Source of the DNA: Gibbsiella quercinecans
GTDB taxonomy: Bacteria > Pseudomonadota > Gammaproteobacteria > Enterobacterales > Enterobacteriaceae
Assembly (NCBI RefSeq): GCF_002291425.1
Contig: NZ_CP014136.1
Location: 3,038,001 to 3,102,000, forward strand
Length of the DNA: 64,000 nt
Direction: 5' to 3'
Shown here: piece by piece, positions 54,400-64,000 of the stretch
How positions within the stretch are numbered: position 1 is the first letter of the stretch
Layout of the letters: the number at the start of each line of letters is the position of its first letter
Notes under the pieces: generated by a model
The model's database searches: none
The model's input: only the letters and a program-made list of their open reading frames with translations
Told to the model about the DNA's origin: nothing
Program-made: the position numbers and the translations under genes

Positions 54400-55410
54400 T
54401 TACAGCGTTTGGCTTAGCGTCGCGACCATCACCGCTTTGATGGTGTGCAGGCGGTTTTCCGCCTGATCGAACACCACGCTGTGTTCGGATTCAAACACCT
54501 CGTCGGTGACTTCCATGCCGCCGTGCAGGCCGTACTGTTCCGCCATCTGTTTGCCAATGGTGGTTTTATCGTCGTGGAACGCCGGCAGGCAGTGCAGGAA
54601 TTTCACCGCCGGGTTGCCGGTCTGCTGCACCATGGCCATGTTCACCTGATAAGGCCGCAACTGCTGGATGCGCTCCTGCCAGGCTTCTTTCGGTTCGCCC
54701 ATGGATACCCACACATCGGTATACAGGAAGTCCACGCCTTTCACGCCGATGGCAATCTCATCCGTCAGGGTGATTTTGCCGCCGGTCTGCTGCGCCAGCG
54801 CCTGGCACTCGGCAACCAGTTCGGCTTCCGGCCAGCAGGCTTTCGGCGCCACCAGGCGCAGGTCCATCCCCACCAGCGCCGCGGCTTCCATCAGGGTGTT
54901 GCCCATGTTATTGCGGGCGTCGCCGATATAGGCGAACTTGACGTCCGCCAGGGTTTTGCCCGGCAGGTGTTCCTGCACGGTGAGCAGATCCGCCAGCAGT
55001 TGGGTCGGGTGGAACTCGTTGGTCAGGCCGTTCCACACCGGCACGCCGGCATAGTGCGCCAGGGTTTCCACCAGTTCCTGGCCGTAGCCGCGGTATTGAA
55101 TACCGTCGTACATGCGGCCAAGCACGCGCGCGGTGTCTTTCATGGATTCCTTATGGCCGATCTGGCTGCCGCTTGGGCCGAGGTAGGTCACCTGGGCGCC
55201 TTGATCGTATGCGGCAACTTCGAAAGAGCATCGGGTGCGGGTTGAGTCTTTTTCGAAGATGAGCGCGATATTTTTACCCTGCAGGTGGCGGGTTTCCTGG
55301 CCCTGTTTTTTCGCCTGTTTCAGATCGGCTGCCAGCTTAAGCAGCGCCAGGATCTCGGCGGGAGTGAAATCCATTAACCTTAAGAAATGACGTTTATAAA
55401 ATGGGTTCAT
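54400..55410 (-). CDS. argF: Ornithine carbamoyltransferase
   Basis: A 336-residue enzyme making citrulline from ornithine and carbamoyl phosphate in arginine synthesis. Motifs: [39 protein letters not shown], and [14 protein letters not shown]. It aligns with E. coli ArgI from [15 protein letters not shown], so the ATG at 55410 is used; an ATG at 55419 (three residues more) is possible. The name argF or argI cannot be separated here; locus order (next to rraB, miaE, valS) is that of E. coli argI. Regulated by ArgR through two ARG boxes upstream. Confidence 0.95.
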   Translation of the reverse strand: MNPFYKRHFLRLMDFTPAEILALLKLAADLKQAKKQGQETRHLQGKNIALIFEKDSTRTRCSFEVAAYDQGAQVTYLGPSGSQIGHKESMKDTARVLGRMYDGIQYRGYGQELVETLAHYAGVPVWNGLTNEFHPTQLLADLLTVQEHLPGKTLADVKFAYIGDARNNMGNTLMEAAALVGMDLRLVAPKACWPEAELVAECQALAQQTGGKITLTDEIAIGVKGVDFLYTDVWVSMGEPKEAWQERIQQLRPYQVNMAMVQQTGNPAVKFLHCLPAFHDDKTTIGKQMAEQYGLHGGMEVTDEVFESEHSVVFDQAENRLHTIKAVMVATLSQTL

Positions 55411-55444
55411 CGTGCTCATATCCGGGTATCCCTGCAGTTCGAGT

Positions 55445-55479
55445 TGAATTAAAATTCACTTTATATGTATGAATATTCA
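55445..55479 (-). promoter_or_regulatory. Tandem ARG boxes of the ornithine carbamoyltransferase gene
   Basis: The first box has a perfect core TGAATTAAAATTCA (55445-55458); the second is TGTATGAATATTCA (55466-55479) with one mismatch in the left half. Their starts are 21 bases apart, i.e. two 18-bp boxes with 3 bases between, the standard spacing for binding of hexameric ArgR with arginine. They overlap the promoter, so repression is expected. Confidence 0.92.
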
Positions 55480-55581
55480 ATTTCAACCCCGGGATGGAAA
55501 TCTTTCACGTTTATCGTGCAGCGGCGGCGGCGGTGTGGGAAAATAGCGCCAATAACGGCCATTTGACTTGAGGATATAGGC

Positions 55582-56007
55582 ATGGCAAACCGCGCATTGC
55601 TGGAAGAACAACGTGAAGAAACCCGCCTGATCATCGAAGAACTGCTGGATGACGGCAGCGATCCTGATGCGCTCTATACCATCGAGCATCACCTTTCCGC
55701 TGAAAAGTTCGAGGTGCTGGAACAGGCTGCGGTTGAGGCGTTTAAGCTGGGCTACGAAGTGACCGATGCCGAAGAGCTGGAAGGGGAAGATGGCGTCTTG
55801 CTGATGTGCTGCGACGTGATCAGTGAACTTGGCCTGAATGCTGATGCTATCGATCAACAGGTGGAACAGCTGGTGCAGTTGGCCGAGAAAATCGGCGTCA
55901 ACTACGACGGTTGGGGCACTTACTTCGAAGATCCGAACGGTGAAGACGGCGAGGATGACGAAGACGGCGATTTCATCGACGAAGACGACGACGGCAAACG
56001 CCACTGA
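55582..56007 (+). CDS. rraB: Ribonuclease E inhibitor RraB
   Basis: A 141-residue acidic cytoplasmic protein that binds RNase E and changes which transcripts it degrades. It begins [41 protein letters not shown], has [16 protein letters not shown], and ends in a strongly acidic tail ([16 protein letters not shown]) as in E. coli RraB. Start is preceded by TTGAGGATATAGGC. Divergent from the ornithine carbamoyltransferase gene. Confidence 0.97.
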   Translation: MANRALLEEQREETRLIIEELLDDGSDPDALYTIEHHLSAEKFEVLEQAAVEAFKLGYEVTDAEELEGEDGVLLMCCDVISELGLNADAIDQQVEQLVQLAEKIGVNYDGWGTYFEDPNGEDGEDDEDGDFIDEDDDGKRH

Positions 56008-56105
56008 TTACCGCCGAGGCTTTCAGGCATCAGGCCGTGCGCCCGGTGCCTGAAGGGTAAAACATTATCCTGTGGGCCGGCCAGCGCCGGCCTTTGCTAA
56101 CCCCG

Positions 56106-56888
56106 ATGACATACCAATCACTTTTAACACCCATTCTGAACTTCCTGCATTGTGAAACCCCAGACGCCTGGATTGCCGCCGCGCGCCGCCCGGAAAACCT
56201 GCGCCTGCTGCTGACCGACCATATGGTGTGCGAGCTGAAAGCGGCGCAGACCGGCATGTGGCTGATCCGCCGCTATGTGGCGGACAAACAGGGCGGGGAC
56301 GCGCTGCTGGCATTGCTGAAGCCTTACGAGGCCTTTGTACACGAAGAGCAGGGCGAGCCGGAAACCCTGTTCCGCCAGAGCAATTTCACCAAGAAGATCC
56401 TGCCGAAAAACGGCTCGGCCTACGGGCAGGATCTGGTGGATAAGATGGTGCTGCTGATTAAAGAAGAGCTGCATCATTTTTCCCAGGTGTTGGGCATTAT
56501 GCAGGCGCGGCAGATCCCGTATCGTAAAATCACCGCCAGCCGTTATGCCAAGGGAATGATCCGCGAAGTGCGCACCCACGATCCGGCGACGCTGATCGAT
56601 AAACTCATCTGCGGCGCCTATATCGAAGCGCGTTCCTGCGAGCGCTTTGCCCGGCTGGCGCCGCACCTGGACGATGAGTTGAACCGCTTTTATGTTTCGC
56701 TGCTGCGTTCTGAAGCGCGCCACTATCAGGATTATCTGGCGCTGGCGCAGCAGATTGCCGGTGAGGATATCAGCGAGCGCGTTGCGCATTTCGGGCGGCT
56801 GGAGGCACAGCTTATTCTGGCGCCGGACAGCGAGTTCCGTTTTCACAGCGGCGTGCCGGCGGGGGCTGATGGCCGGGCGCTGGGTTAA
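56106..56888 (+). CDS. miaE: tRNA-(ms2io6A)-hydroxylase MiaE
   Basis: A 260-residue non-haem diiron monooxygenase that hydroxylates ms2i6A37 in tRNA. Ferritin-like iron ligands are seen in VCELKAAQTGM, KEELHHFSQVLGIM, YIEARSCERFA and SEARHYQDYLA. It matches Salmonella MiaE, present at the same locus; E. coli lacks it. ATG at 56106 is used because it aligns with MNYPQILSP of the Salmonella protein; a TTG at 56094 would add four residues. No clear Shine-Dalgarno precedes it. Confidence 0.94.
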   Translation: MTYQSLLTPILNFLHCETPDAWIAAARRPENLRLLLTDHMVCELKAAQTGMWLIRRYVADKQGGDALLALLKPYEAFVHEEQGEPETLFRQSNFTKKILPKNGSAYGQDLVDKMVLLIKEELHHFSQVLGIMQARQIPYRKITASRYAKGMIREVRTHDPATLIDKLICGAYIEARSCERFARLAPHLDDELNRFYVSLLRSEARHYQDYLALAQQIAGEDISERVAHFGRLEAQLILAPDSEFRFHSGVPAGADGRALG

Positions 56889-57201
56889 CGCCGGCTTACA
56901 TACCCTGTCATGCTGTTTGCGTGTTGTCCGTACCTATTCTGGCCGCTGTGCCAGAATAGGCAGTGGTGCTGCCTACAACGCGAATTATTTTGGCTAAAGC
57001 TACCCGGAAATAGGGATGATAATTAATTAACGGTTTTAAACGCCCGGCTAATTTATTGTTTAATAGTATAATGTTTATTTTTAATGGGATTATTCTTAAT
57101 ATCGCCGCGAGTGGGTATATTTATCAGGGGTGAAATCGGTGGAATGAGACATTGTCTATGGTACGATACCCCTACAGGGACATATTGTTACGGTACTATC
57201 A
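56889..57201. other. AT-rich intergenic region after miaE
   Basis: No gene is seen in 313 bases. A perfect 10-bp inverted repeat (CCTATTCTGG / CCAGAATAGG, 8-base loop) at 56934-56961 probably marks the end of miaE, though no T-run follows. From about 57000 the base composition turns AT-rich and stays so through the acyltransferase gene; TATAAT at 57066-57071 could be its promoter -10. Confidence 0.6.
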
Positions 57202-58221
57202 ATGAATATCTCAAAAGGGAAATCCAACTATTTAAAGGGCATTGCGATTATATTAATGCTGGCCCACCATCTTTTTTCTTTTCCTGAACGAATCAGCCCC
57301 GAGGTATCAATAAATTACATAGGAATACTGCCAGGTACCGATATGTATATTGAAACCTATCTTGGCTTGTTTGGGCGCATCTGCGTTGCGATGTTTTTAT
57401 TCCTTTCTGGCTATGGTTTTTCTTTACGGAGAGAAGTCTCCGCTAAATATATTTTCGGTAAGTTGAAAAGTCTCTATATTAGCTATTGGCTGGTTATTTT
57501 TATTTTTGTGCCAATCGGGATAATATTTTATCCTGGCCCGACTTTCTCAACGTCAATCACCACATTTATTGAAAACCTGATCGGGATAAAATCCACCTAC
57601 AATGGTGAGTGGTGGTTCTTTAGGCTTTACGTATTGTATCTGCTTTCTCTGCCGTTATTGATTAAACTGAATAACTATACATTATTGTTGGTTATGTTAT
57701 TGGCTGCGGGTATTGGCAAGGTCTTAACCAGTCATGATTTGGCGCCGTTGTTTATCAGCGATTACTTTGTCTGGCTACTGCCATTTGGCCTTGGCATGGT
57801 CTTTGGCCGCGCGAATGACTTTCCTAAGAACGCGTTAATCGCAAAGGTTCTGAATAAGATCGAAACCACGCCGGCTATTTGGCTGTTTCTCCTGACGGCG
57901 ATTGCTTTCATCTTATTGAAGAACCTGGGCTTGATCCTCGCAACGCCGTTATTTATTAGTGCGTTGATGAAGTCCTCTGAAAAAATAAATGCAACGTTGT
58001 ATGGCGTTGTCGATGCGCTTGGCCGGCACTCAATGTATATGTGGCTTACCCACAGTTTTTATTGTTACCACTTTGCGCAGAAAGCGATTTTCTACCCGAT
58101 GTATACGCCATTAATACTCATGCTATTGATCGCGGTTTCATATCTGACCAGCGTTGTGCTGGCCCATATTGAACGCATGATCAAAAGGCCGTTCGTGGCC
58201 AACATGGATACCGCAGGTTGA
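57202..58221 (+). CDS. Acyltransferase family 3 (OafA/WecH-type) membrane protein
   Basis: A 339-residue integral membrane protein with about ten hydrophobic segments. The start MNISKGKSNYLKGIAIILMLAHHLFSFPE has the conserved His pair of the acyltransferase_3 family, followed by FLFLSGYGFSLRREV and the late GRHSMYMWLTHSFYCYHF. Such proteins O-acetylate surface polysaccharides or exported sugars. The gene is clearly richer in A/T than its neighbours, stands between miaE and the GNAT gene, and is not part of this locus in E. coli; lateral acquisition is likely. Acceptor unknown. Confidence 0.82.
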   Translation: MNISKGKSNYLKGIAIILMLAHHLFSFPERISPEVSINYIGILPGTDMYIETYLGLFGRICVAMFLFLSGYGFSLRREVSAKYIFGKLKSLYISYWLVIFIFVPIGIIFYPGPTFSTSITTFIENLIGIKSTYNGEWWFFRLYVLYLLSLPLLIKLNNYTLLLVMLLAAGIGKVLTSHDLAPLFISDYFVWLLPFGLGMVFGRANDFPKNALIAKVLNKIETTPAIWLFLLTAIAFILLKNLGLILATPLFISALMKSSEKINATLYGVVDALGRHSMYMWLTHSFYCYHFAQKAIFYPMYTPLILMLLIAVSYLTSVVLAHIERMIKRPFVANMDTAG

Positions 58222-58256
58222 ACATCAGCCGTTGTGAGCCATCGCCAGGAGTGCCG

Positions 58257-58278
58257 GGTTAGGCTGTTTAGCCTAACC
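58257..58278. terminator. Terminator after the acyltransferase gene
   Basis: GGTTAGGCT pairs perfectly with AGCCTAACC around GTTT. A second inverted repeat (CACGCTCCC at 58288-58296, GGGAGCGTG at 58321-58329) stands between it and the convergent GNAT gene. Together they separate the two transcripts. Confidence 0.65.
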
Positions 58279-58340
58279 GGCAGAAATCACGCTCCCGAGA
58301 GGCACTGGGGCTTCAGCGCGGGGAGCGTGCTCTTTGAAGG

Positions 58341-58844
58341 CTACAGCGTTTTCAGCATCGTGACTTCGCAGTCGCTGTGCCCGGTGGTGCCCATGGCGTG
58401 ATCGATATGCGCAAAGCCCAGGTGCTGATACAGGGCGATGGCCTGCGTCAGGCTGGCGGTGGTTTCCAGGTAACAGCGGCGGAACCCCTGTTCACGGGCA
58501 AAGTCCAGCGCCTGCAGCGCCAGGCGTTTTGCCAGGCCTTTGCCGCGCAGCACCGGCAGAAAGTACATCTTTTGCAATTCGCACACGTCAGGCTCGCCGC
58601 CCTGTAACGGCGCCACGCCGCCGCCGCCGGCAACCCGCCCGTCGATCTCAACCACCCAGTAGGCGCTGCGCGGCCGACTGTAGAGCTGATAGAGCGTGTC
58701 CAGATCGGGATCGGAAACGGTATAGCCTTTATCCGCCGTCAGGCCGTGCTCGGCGGAAACGTCGCGAATGACTTGAGCAATAGCGGCATTGTCTGCTGCC
58801 GTAATCGGGCGCACCCGCAGGCGCGTAGAGATTGCTGTGGTCAT
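58341..58844 (-). CDS. GNAT-family N-acetyltransferase
   Basis: A 167-residue acetyl-CoA-dependent acetyltransferase: [21 protein letters not shown] (strand 1-helix 1), [16 protein letters not shown], the acetyl-CoA loop [16 protein letters not shown], and [12 protein letters not shown]. Located just downstream of valS on the same strand, where E. coli has the GNAT gene yjgM, but I cannot confirm orthology. Substrate unknown. Start at 58844 is where the domain begins. Confidence 0.88.
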   Translation of the reverse strand: MTTAISTRLRVRPITAADNAAIAQVIRDVSAEHGLTADKGYTVSDPDLDTLYQLYSRPRSAYWVVEIDGRVAGGGGVAPLQGGEPDVCELQKMYFLPVLRGKGLAKRLALQALDFAREQGFRRCYLETTASLTQAIALYQHLGFAHIDHAMGTTGHSDCEVTMLKTL

Positions 58845-59063
58845 ATCTTTATACTCACTTGCCAATAATCGTGAAAACCTGTCGCGATGGCAGGGCAAAA
58901 CACGCCGGGGCCGCGCCCAAGCGTGTTCTACTATAGCAATGCTTTGTAATAACATTGAAACCCGGCCGGATGCAATGGCGGCAAGCCGCCGCCGTGGGCC
59001 AGGCTCTCTGCTGATGCTAACCGTTGCCCCGCACCCTAAACGGATGAAGGGCAACGGTGCGGC

Positions 59064-61940
59064 TTACAGGGCGGCGATGGTCGCCTGTTGTTCCTGCAGT
59101 TTCACTTTGCCTTCCTTGCAGGCCGCCAGACGATCGCGCTCTTTATTCACCACCGCTTCCGGCGCTCGGGCGACGAAGCTTTCGTTCGCCAACTTGCCTT
59201 CGATCGCGGCGATTTCGCCGTCCAGCTTGGCCATTTCTTTCGTCAGGCGCGCGATTTCCGCATCCTTATCGATAAAGCCCGCCATTGGGATCAGCAGTTC
59301 GGCGCCGTCCACCAGTTTGGTGACGGAAACCGGGCCTTTCTCGCCAGCAGGCAGCAGGGTGATGGACTGCAGGCGCGCCAGCTTCTCGATAAAGCTCTGG
59401 TTTTCCTGCACGCGGCGTTGTGCATCGGCGTTGGCGTTGCGCAGCAGCACGTCCAGTTGCTTGCTCGGCGCGATGTTCATCTCGGCGCGGATGTTGCGCA
59501 CCGCGGTGATCGCCTGCTTGATCCACTCCAGATCGTCCAGCGCCTGCTGGTCTTCTTGGGCGGCGTCATAGGCCGGGAACGGCTGCAGCATGATGGTGTC
59601 GGCGGTGATGCCTTTCAACTGCTTCACACGCTGCCAGATGGTCTCGGTGATGAACGGAATGATCGGGTGCGCCAGGCGCAGCAACGCTTCCAGCACGGTG
59701 ATCAGCGTGTGGCGGGTGGCGCGCTGTTCCGCTTCGCTGCCGTTGCCCAGCACCGGCTTGGTCAGTTCCAGATACCAGTCGCAGAACTGGTTCCAGGTGA
59801 ACTCATACAGGATGCCGGCGGCGATATCGAAACGGTAGCTGTCCAGCGCTTCGCGGTAGGCTTTCACCGTGCGGTTGAACTCTGCCAGCACCCAGCGATC
59901 TGCCAGCGAAAGCTGCATTTCGCCGCCGTTAAAGCCGCAATCGTGCTCTTCGGTGTTCATCAACACAAAGCGGCTGGCGTTCCACAGCTTGTTACAGAAG
60001 TTGCGGTAGCCTTCCAGGCGCTTCATGTCCCAGTTGATGTCGCGGCCGGTGGAGGCCAGCGCCGCCAGAGTGAAGCGCAAGGCGTCGGTGCCGTGCGGCT
60101 CGATGCCATTCGGGAACTGCTTCTCGGTGCGCTTACGGATTTTTTCCGCCAACTGCGGCTGCATCATGTTGCCGGTGCGTTTTTCCAGCAGGTCCGTCAG
60201 CGAAATACCGTCCACCATGTCGAGCGGATCGATCACGTTGCCCTTGGACTTGGACATTTTCTGCCCTTCGTCGTCGCGGATCAGGCCGGTCATGTACACG
60301 GTTTTAAACGGCACCTGCGGCTTGCCGTTTTCATCTTTGATGAAGTGCATGGTCAGCATGATCATGCGGGCAATCCAGAAGAAGATGATGTCGAACCCGC
60401 TCACCATCACGTTGGTCGGGTGGAAGGTTTTCAGCGCTTCGGTCTGCTCCGGCCAGCCGAGGGTGGAGAAGGTCCACAGGCCGGAAGAGAACCAGGTGTC
60501 CAGCACGTCTTCATCCTGGTTCAACTGAACGTCGGCACCCAGGTTGTTCTCGCGGCGCACTTCTTCTTCGTTGCGGCCGACGTACACTTTGCCGTTGGCG
60601 TCGTACCAGGCCGGGATACGGTGGCCCCACCACAGTTGGCGGGAGATACACCAGTCCTGGATATCCCGCATCCAACTGAAGTACATGTTTTCATACTGCT
60701 TCGGCACGAACTGGATTTCGCCCTGTTCCACGGCTTCCACCGCCACTTTGGCCAGCGGCGCGGTGCGCACGTACCATTGGTCGGTCAGCATTGGTTCGAT
60801 AACCACACCGCCGCGATCGCCGTACGGCACCGTCAGATCGTGTGGCTTTATCTCGGCCAGCAGGCCAAGCTCGTCGAAGGCGGCCACGATGGCCTTACGG
60901 GCGGCAAAGCGCTCCAGGCCGCGGAACTGGGCCGGGATCTCGCTGCTGTAAACCTGGCTGGCTTCGCCCAGGGTATCGAACACTTCGGCTTCCTGGCGGA
61001 TGTCGCCGTCGAAAGTCAGAATGTTGATCATCGGCAGGCCGTGGCGCTTGCCCACTTCGTAGTCGTTGAAGTCGTGCGCCGGGGTGATTTTCACGCAGCC
61101 GGTGCCTTTTTCCATATCGGCGTGTTCATCGCCGACGATGCGAATGCGGCGGTTGACCAGCGGCAGGATGATCTCTTTGCCAATCAGATCCTTATAGCGC
61201 GGATCTTCCGGGTTAACCGCCACGCCGGTATCGCCCAGCACGGTTTCCGGGCGGGTGGTGGCGACGATCAGGTAATCCTTGCCTTCGGCGGTTTTCGCGC
61301 CGTCGGCCAGCGGGTAACGCAGGTGCCACATCGACCCTTTGGACTCGCGGTTTTCCACTTCCAGATCGGAAATGGCAGTGCGCAGTTTGGGATCCCAGTT
61401 CACCAGGCGCTTGCCGCGATAAATCAGATCTTCGTTATACAGGCGGACAAACACTTCTTTCACTGCGTTGGACAAGCCTTCGTCCATGGTGAAGCGTTCA
61501 CGCTCCCAGTCCACGGAGTTGCCGAGGCGGCGCATCTGGCGGGTGATGGTGCCGCCGGATTCCGCCTTCCACTGCCAGATTTTGTCGATGAACGCATCGC
61601 GGCCGTAGTCATGGCGGGTTTTGTTCTCTTCCGCGGCGATTTTGCGTTCAACCACCATTTGGGTGGCGATGCCGGCGTGGTCGGTGCCCGCCTGCCACAG
61701 GGTGTTTTTACCCTGCATGCGCTGGTAGCGGATCATGGTATCCATGATGGTTTGCTGGAAAGCGTGGCCCATGTGCAGGCTGCCGGTCACGTTCGGCGGC
61801 GGGATCATGATGCAGAAGCTTTCCTGGCTGGTATCGCCGTTCGGCTTGAAGTAACCCTGGCTTTCCCAGTGATCGTACAGCTTCTGTTCGATCTGGGTTG
61901 GATCGTATGCGGTGTCGAGTTGACTGTTTGTCTTTTCCAT
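59064..61940 (-). CDS. valS: Valyl-tRNA synthetase
   Basis: A 958-residue class I synthetase. The HIGH-type motif [15 protein letters not shown], editing domain ([46 protein letters not shown]), [18 protein letters not shown], the anticodon-binding domain and the C-terminal coiled coil ([26 protein letters not shown]) are all present. A short N-terminal addition ([16 protein letters not shown]) makes it seven residues longer than E. coli ValS. It follows holC by 13 bases. Confidence 0.98.
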   Translation of the reverse strand: MEKTNSQLDTAYDPTQIEQKLYDHWESQGYFKPNGDTSQESFCIMIPPPNVTGSLHMGHAFQQTIMDTMIRYQRMQGKNTLWQAGTDHAGIATQMVVERKIAAEENKTRHDYGRDAFIDKIWQWKAESGGTITRQMRRLGNSVDWERERFTMDEGLSNAVKEVFVRLYNEDLIYRGKRLVNWDPKLRTAISDLEVENRESKGSMWHLRYPLADGAKTAEGKDYLIVATTRPETVLGDTGVAVNPEDPRYKDLIGKEIILPLVNRRIRIVGDEHADMEKGTGCVKITPAHDFNDYEVGKRHGLPMINILTFDGDIRQEAEVFDTLGEASQVYSSEIPAQFRGLERFAARKAIVAAFDELGLLAEIKPHDLTVPYGDRGGVVIEPMLTDQWYVRTAPLAKVAVEAVEQGEIQFVPKQYENMYFSWMRDIQDWCISRQLWWGHRIPAWYDANGKVYVGRNEEEVRRENNLGADVQLNQDEDVLDTWFSSGLWTFSTLGWPEQTEALKTFHPTNVMVSGFDIIFFWIARMIMLTMHFIKDENGKPQVPFKTVYMTGLIRDDEGQKMSKSKGNVIDPLDMVDGISLTDLLEKRTGNMMQPQLAEKIRKRTEKQFPNGIEPHGTDALRFTLAALASTGRDINWDMKRLEGYRNFCNKLWNASRFVLMNTEEHDCGFNGGEMQLSLADRWVLAEFNRTVKAYREALDSYRFDIAAGILYEFTWNQFCDWYLELTKPVLGNGSEAEQRATRHTLITVLEALLRLAHPIIPFITETIWQRVKQLKGITADTIMLQPFPAYDAAQEDQQALDDLEWIKQAITAVRNIRAEMNIAPSKQLDVLLRNANADAQRRVQENQSFIEKLARLQSITLLPAGEKGPVSVTKLVDGAELLIPMAGFIDKDAEIARLTKEMAKLDGEIAAIEGKLANESFVARAPEAVVNKERDRLAACKEGKVKLQEQQATIAAL

Positions 61941-61953
61941 TTTATTTCGTAAT

Positions 61954-62406
61954 TCAGTGAGTTGGCGGCGTTGCCGTGGTCAAGTGGAAGCCGACGCTGC
62001 GATAGGCTTTGTAACGTTCGCGCGCCAACTGTTTTAAGGTGTCCTCGTAAGGGACGAAGTCTACCACTTCATGGAAAGCGGTAGCAAAATCTGCAAACTG
62101 CGGCTGCAGGTTAATCAGCAAATCGCGCGGGGCGTTGCCGCGTTTGCCCGGCCAGCACAGCTCGACCGGCGCGCCGGCATACGGCCCTTCGCCGGCCAGG
62201 TTGTGCGGCACGAATTCATGCGGCTCGCGTTGCCACAGCGCTTCGTCCAGGCGCTGGGCCTGTTCCTGGCTTTCACAGGCGATCAACACCCGTTTGCCGG
62301 CGCGCCATCTTTCTGCGGCAACGGCGCAGGCCACGGCTTCATGGGCGCTGAGCGCGCCTGCGGGCTGGTCGTGTTCGAAGAGATAGAACGTTGCCTGTTT
62401 GCTCAT
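61954..62406 (-). CDS. holC: DNA polymerase III subunit chi
   Basis: A 150-residue subunit of the polymerase III clamp-loader that contacts SSB. It starts [46 protein letters not shown] and has [22 protein letters not shown] and [20 protein letters not shown], matching E. coli HolC. The start at 62406 is the family start; a longer frame runs into the pepA terminator. Operon holC-valS as in E. coli. Confidence 0.96.
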   Translation of the reverse strand: MSKQATFYLFEHDQPAGALSAHEAVACAVAAERWRAGKRVLIACESQEQAQRLDEALWQREPHEFVPHNLAGEGPYAGAPVELCWPGKRGNAPRDLLINLQPQFADFATAFHEVVDFVPYEDTLKQLARERYKAYRSVGFHLTTATPPTH

Positions 62407-62424
62407 TAGCTCATTTGCCGTTAG

Positions 62425-62453
62425 AAAAAAGTAGGGGCGCAACTTGTGCGCCC
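62425..62453 (-). terminator. Terminator between pepA and holC
   Basis: GGGCGCA / TGCGCCC (62435-62453, 5-base loop) is followed on the minus strand by CTAC and six T residues. It ends pepA transcription 90 bases after its stop and precedes holC by 19 bases. Confidence 0.85.
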
Positions 62454-62480
62454 TTCGGGATCTGCATGACGGCGATTATA

Positions 62481-62525
62481 TACCCAATGGATTTCAAGTT
62501 GCAGCCAACAACGCGGCGGCCTGAA
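62481..62525. repeat. Short dispersed-repeat-like element
   Basis: TACCCAATGGATTTCAAGTT followed by GCAGCCAACAACGCGGCGGC resembles a small intergenic repeat I associate with Serratia and Yersinia genomes (TACCCAA...GTTGCAG...). It lies between the pepA stop and the terminator. Only one copy is seen in the window, so the call rests on recall of the motif. Confidence 0.35.
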
Positions 62526-62543
62526 ACCCACGGTGTATCGGCA

Positions 62544-64000
<1,457 letters not shown>

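Noticed and set aside
59088-61952. 954-codon open frame on the plus strand opposite valS
   Set aside because: It is the antisense shadow of a full, motif-complete valS in a GC-rich genome; its product is His/Val/Gln-rich with no recognisable domain.

Overview
The window is a GC-rich, gene-dense chromosomal segment from a gamma-proteobacterium of the order Enterobacterales. Most core proteins can be aligned by eye with their Escherichia coli counterparts. The gene content (aroQ-accBC next to msrPQ, a nit gene between yhdP and tldD, aap amino-acid transporter genes, miaE, an Anbu gene cluster) fits Serratia or a close Yersiniaceae relative best. The genus is inference; no rRNA or tRNA gene is present to settle it.

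Layout. 1-2635: aapM (partial), aapQ and aapJ, minus strand, with a sigma-54-like promoter. 2986-9781: lpxP, a small Rdx/SelW-like gene, dusB-fis with its conserved growth-rate promoter, an alpha-type carbonic anhydrase, prmA, panF, yhdT. 9976-15295: aroQ-accB-accC, msrPQ and acuI. 15507-28291: plus-strand cell-shape and RNA block: csrD (lacking most of its N-terminal membrane/periplasmic region), mreBCD, yhdE, rng, yhdP, nit, tldD. 28298-28760: six inverted-repeat elements separated by five similar linkers, filling the gap between convergent tldD and treC. 28780-36122: treC-treB-treR, then divergent mgtL-mgtA. In E. coli the genes before and after the repeat array lie in two distant chromosomal regions, so the array sits at a synteny junction.

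36158-43892: accessory sugar-acid catabolic locus with two divergent arms: a DeoR regulator, PdxA2 and a DUF1537 kinase on the minus strand; an iron alcohol dehydrogenase, a DapA-like aldolase, a D-2-hydroxyacid dehydrogenase and an MFS permease on the plus strand. 43938-50034: an Anbu proteasome-like peptidase and its usual partners (transglutaminase-like, alpha-E, circularly permuted ATP-grasp), split by an opposite-strand pair: a D-arabinitol/mannitol-type dehydrogenase and an unusual SemiSWEET-like protein. 50343-55410: ridA, the pyrL-pyrB-pyrI attenuation operon, an orphan peptide-type solute-binding protein, and ornithine carbamoyltransferase with tandem ARG boxes. 55582-64000: rraB, miaE, an AT-rich acyltransferase island, a GNAT acetyltransferase, valS, holC and pepA (cut by the window end).

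The strongest leads are: (1) the split Anbu/ATP-grasp/alpha-E/transglutaminase cluster, whose substrate is not established as far as I know; (2) the dehydrogenase-SemiSWEET pair; (3) the sugar-acid locus with an unusual enzyme combination; (4) csrD with an apparent in-frame N-terminal deletion; (5) a possible 22-codon leader ORF inside a hairpin between mreB and mreC; and (6) a diverged mgtL leader that keeps only the acidic/proline head.
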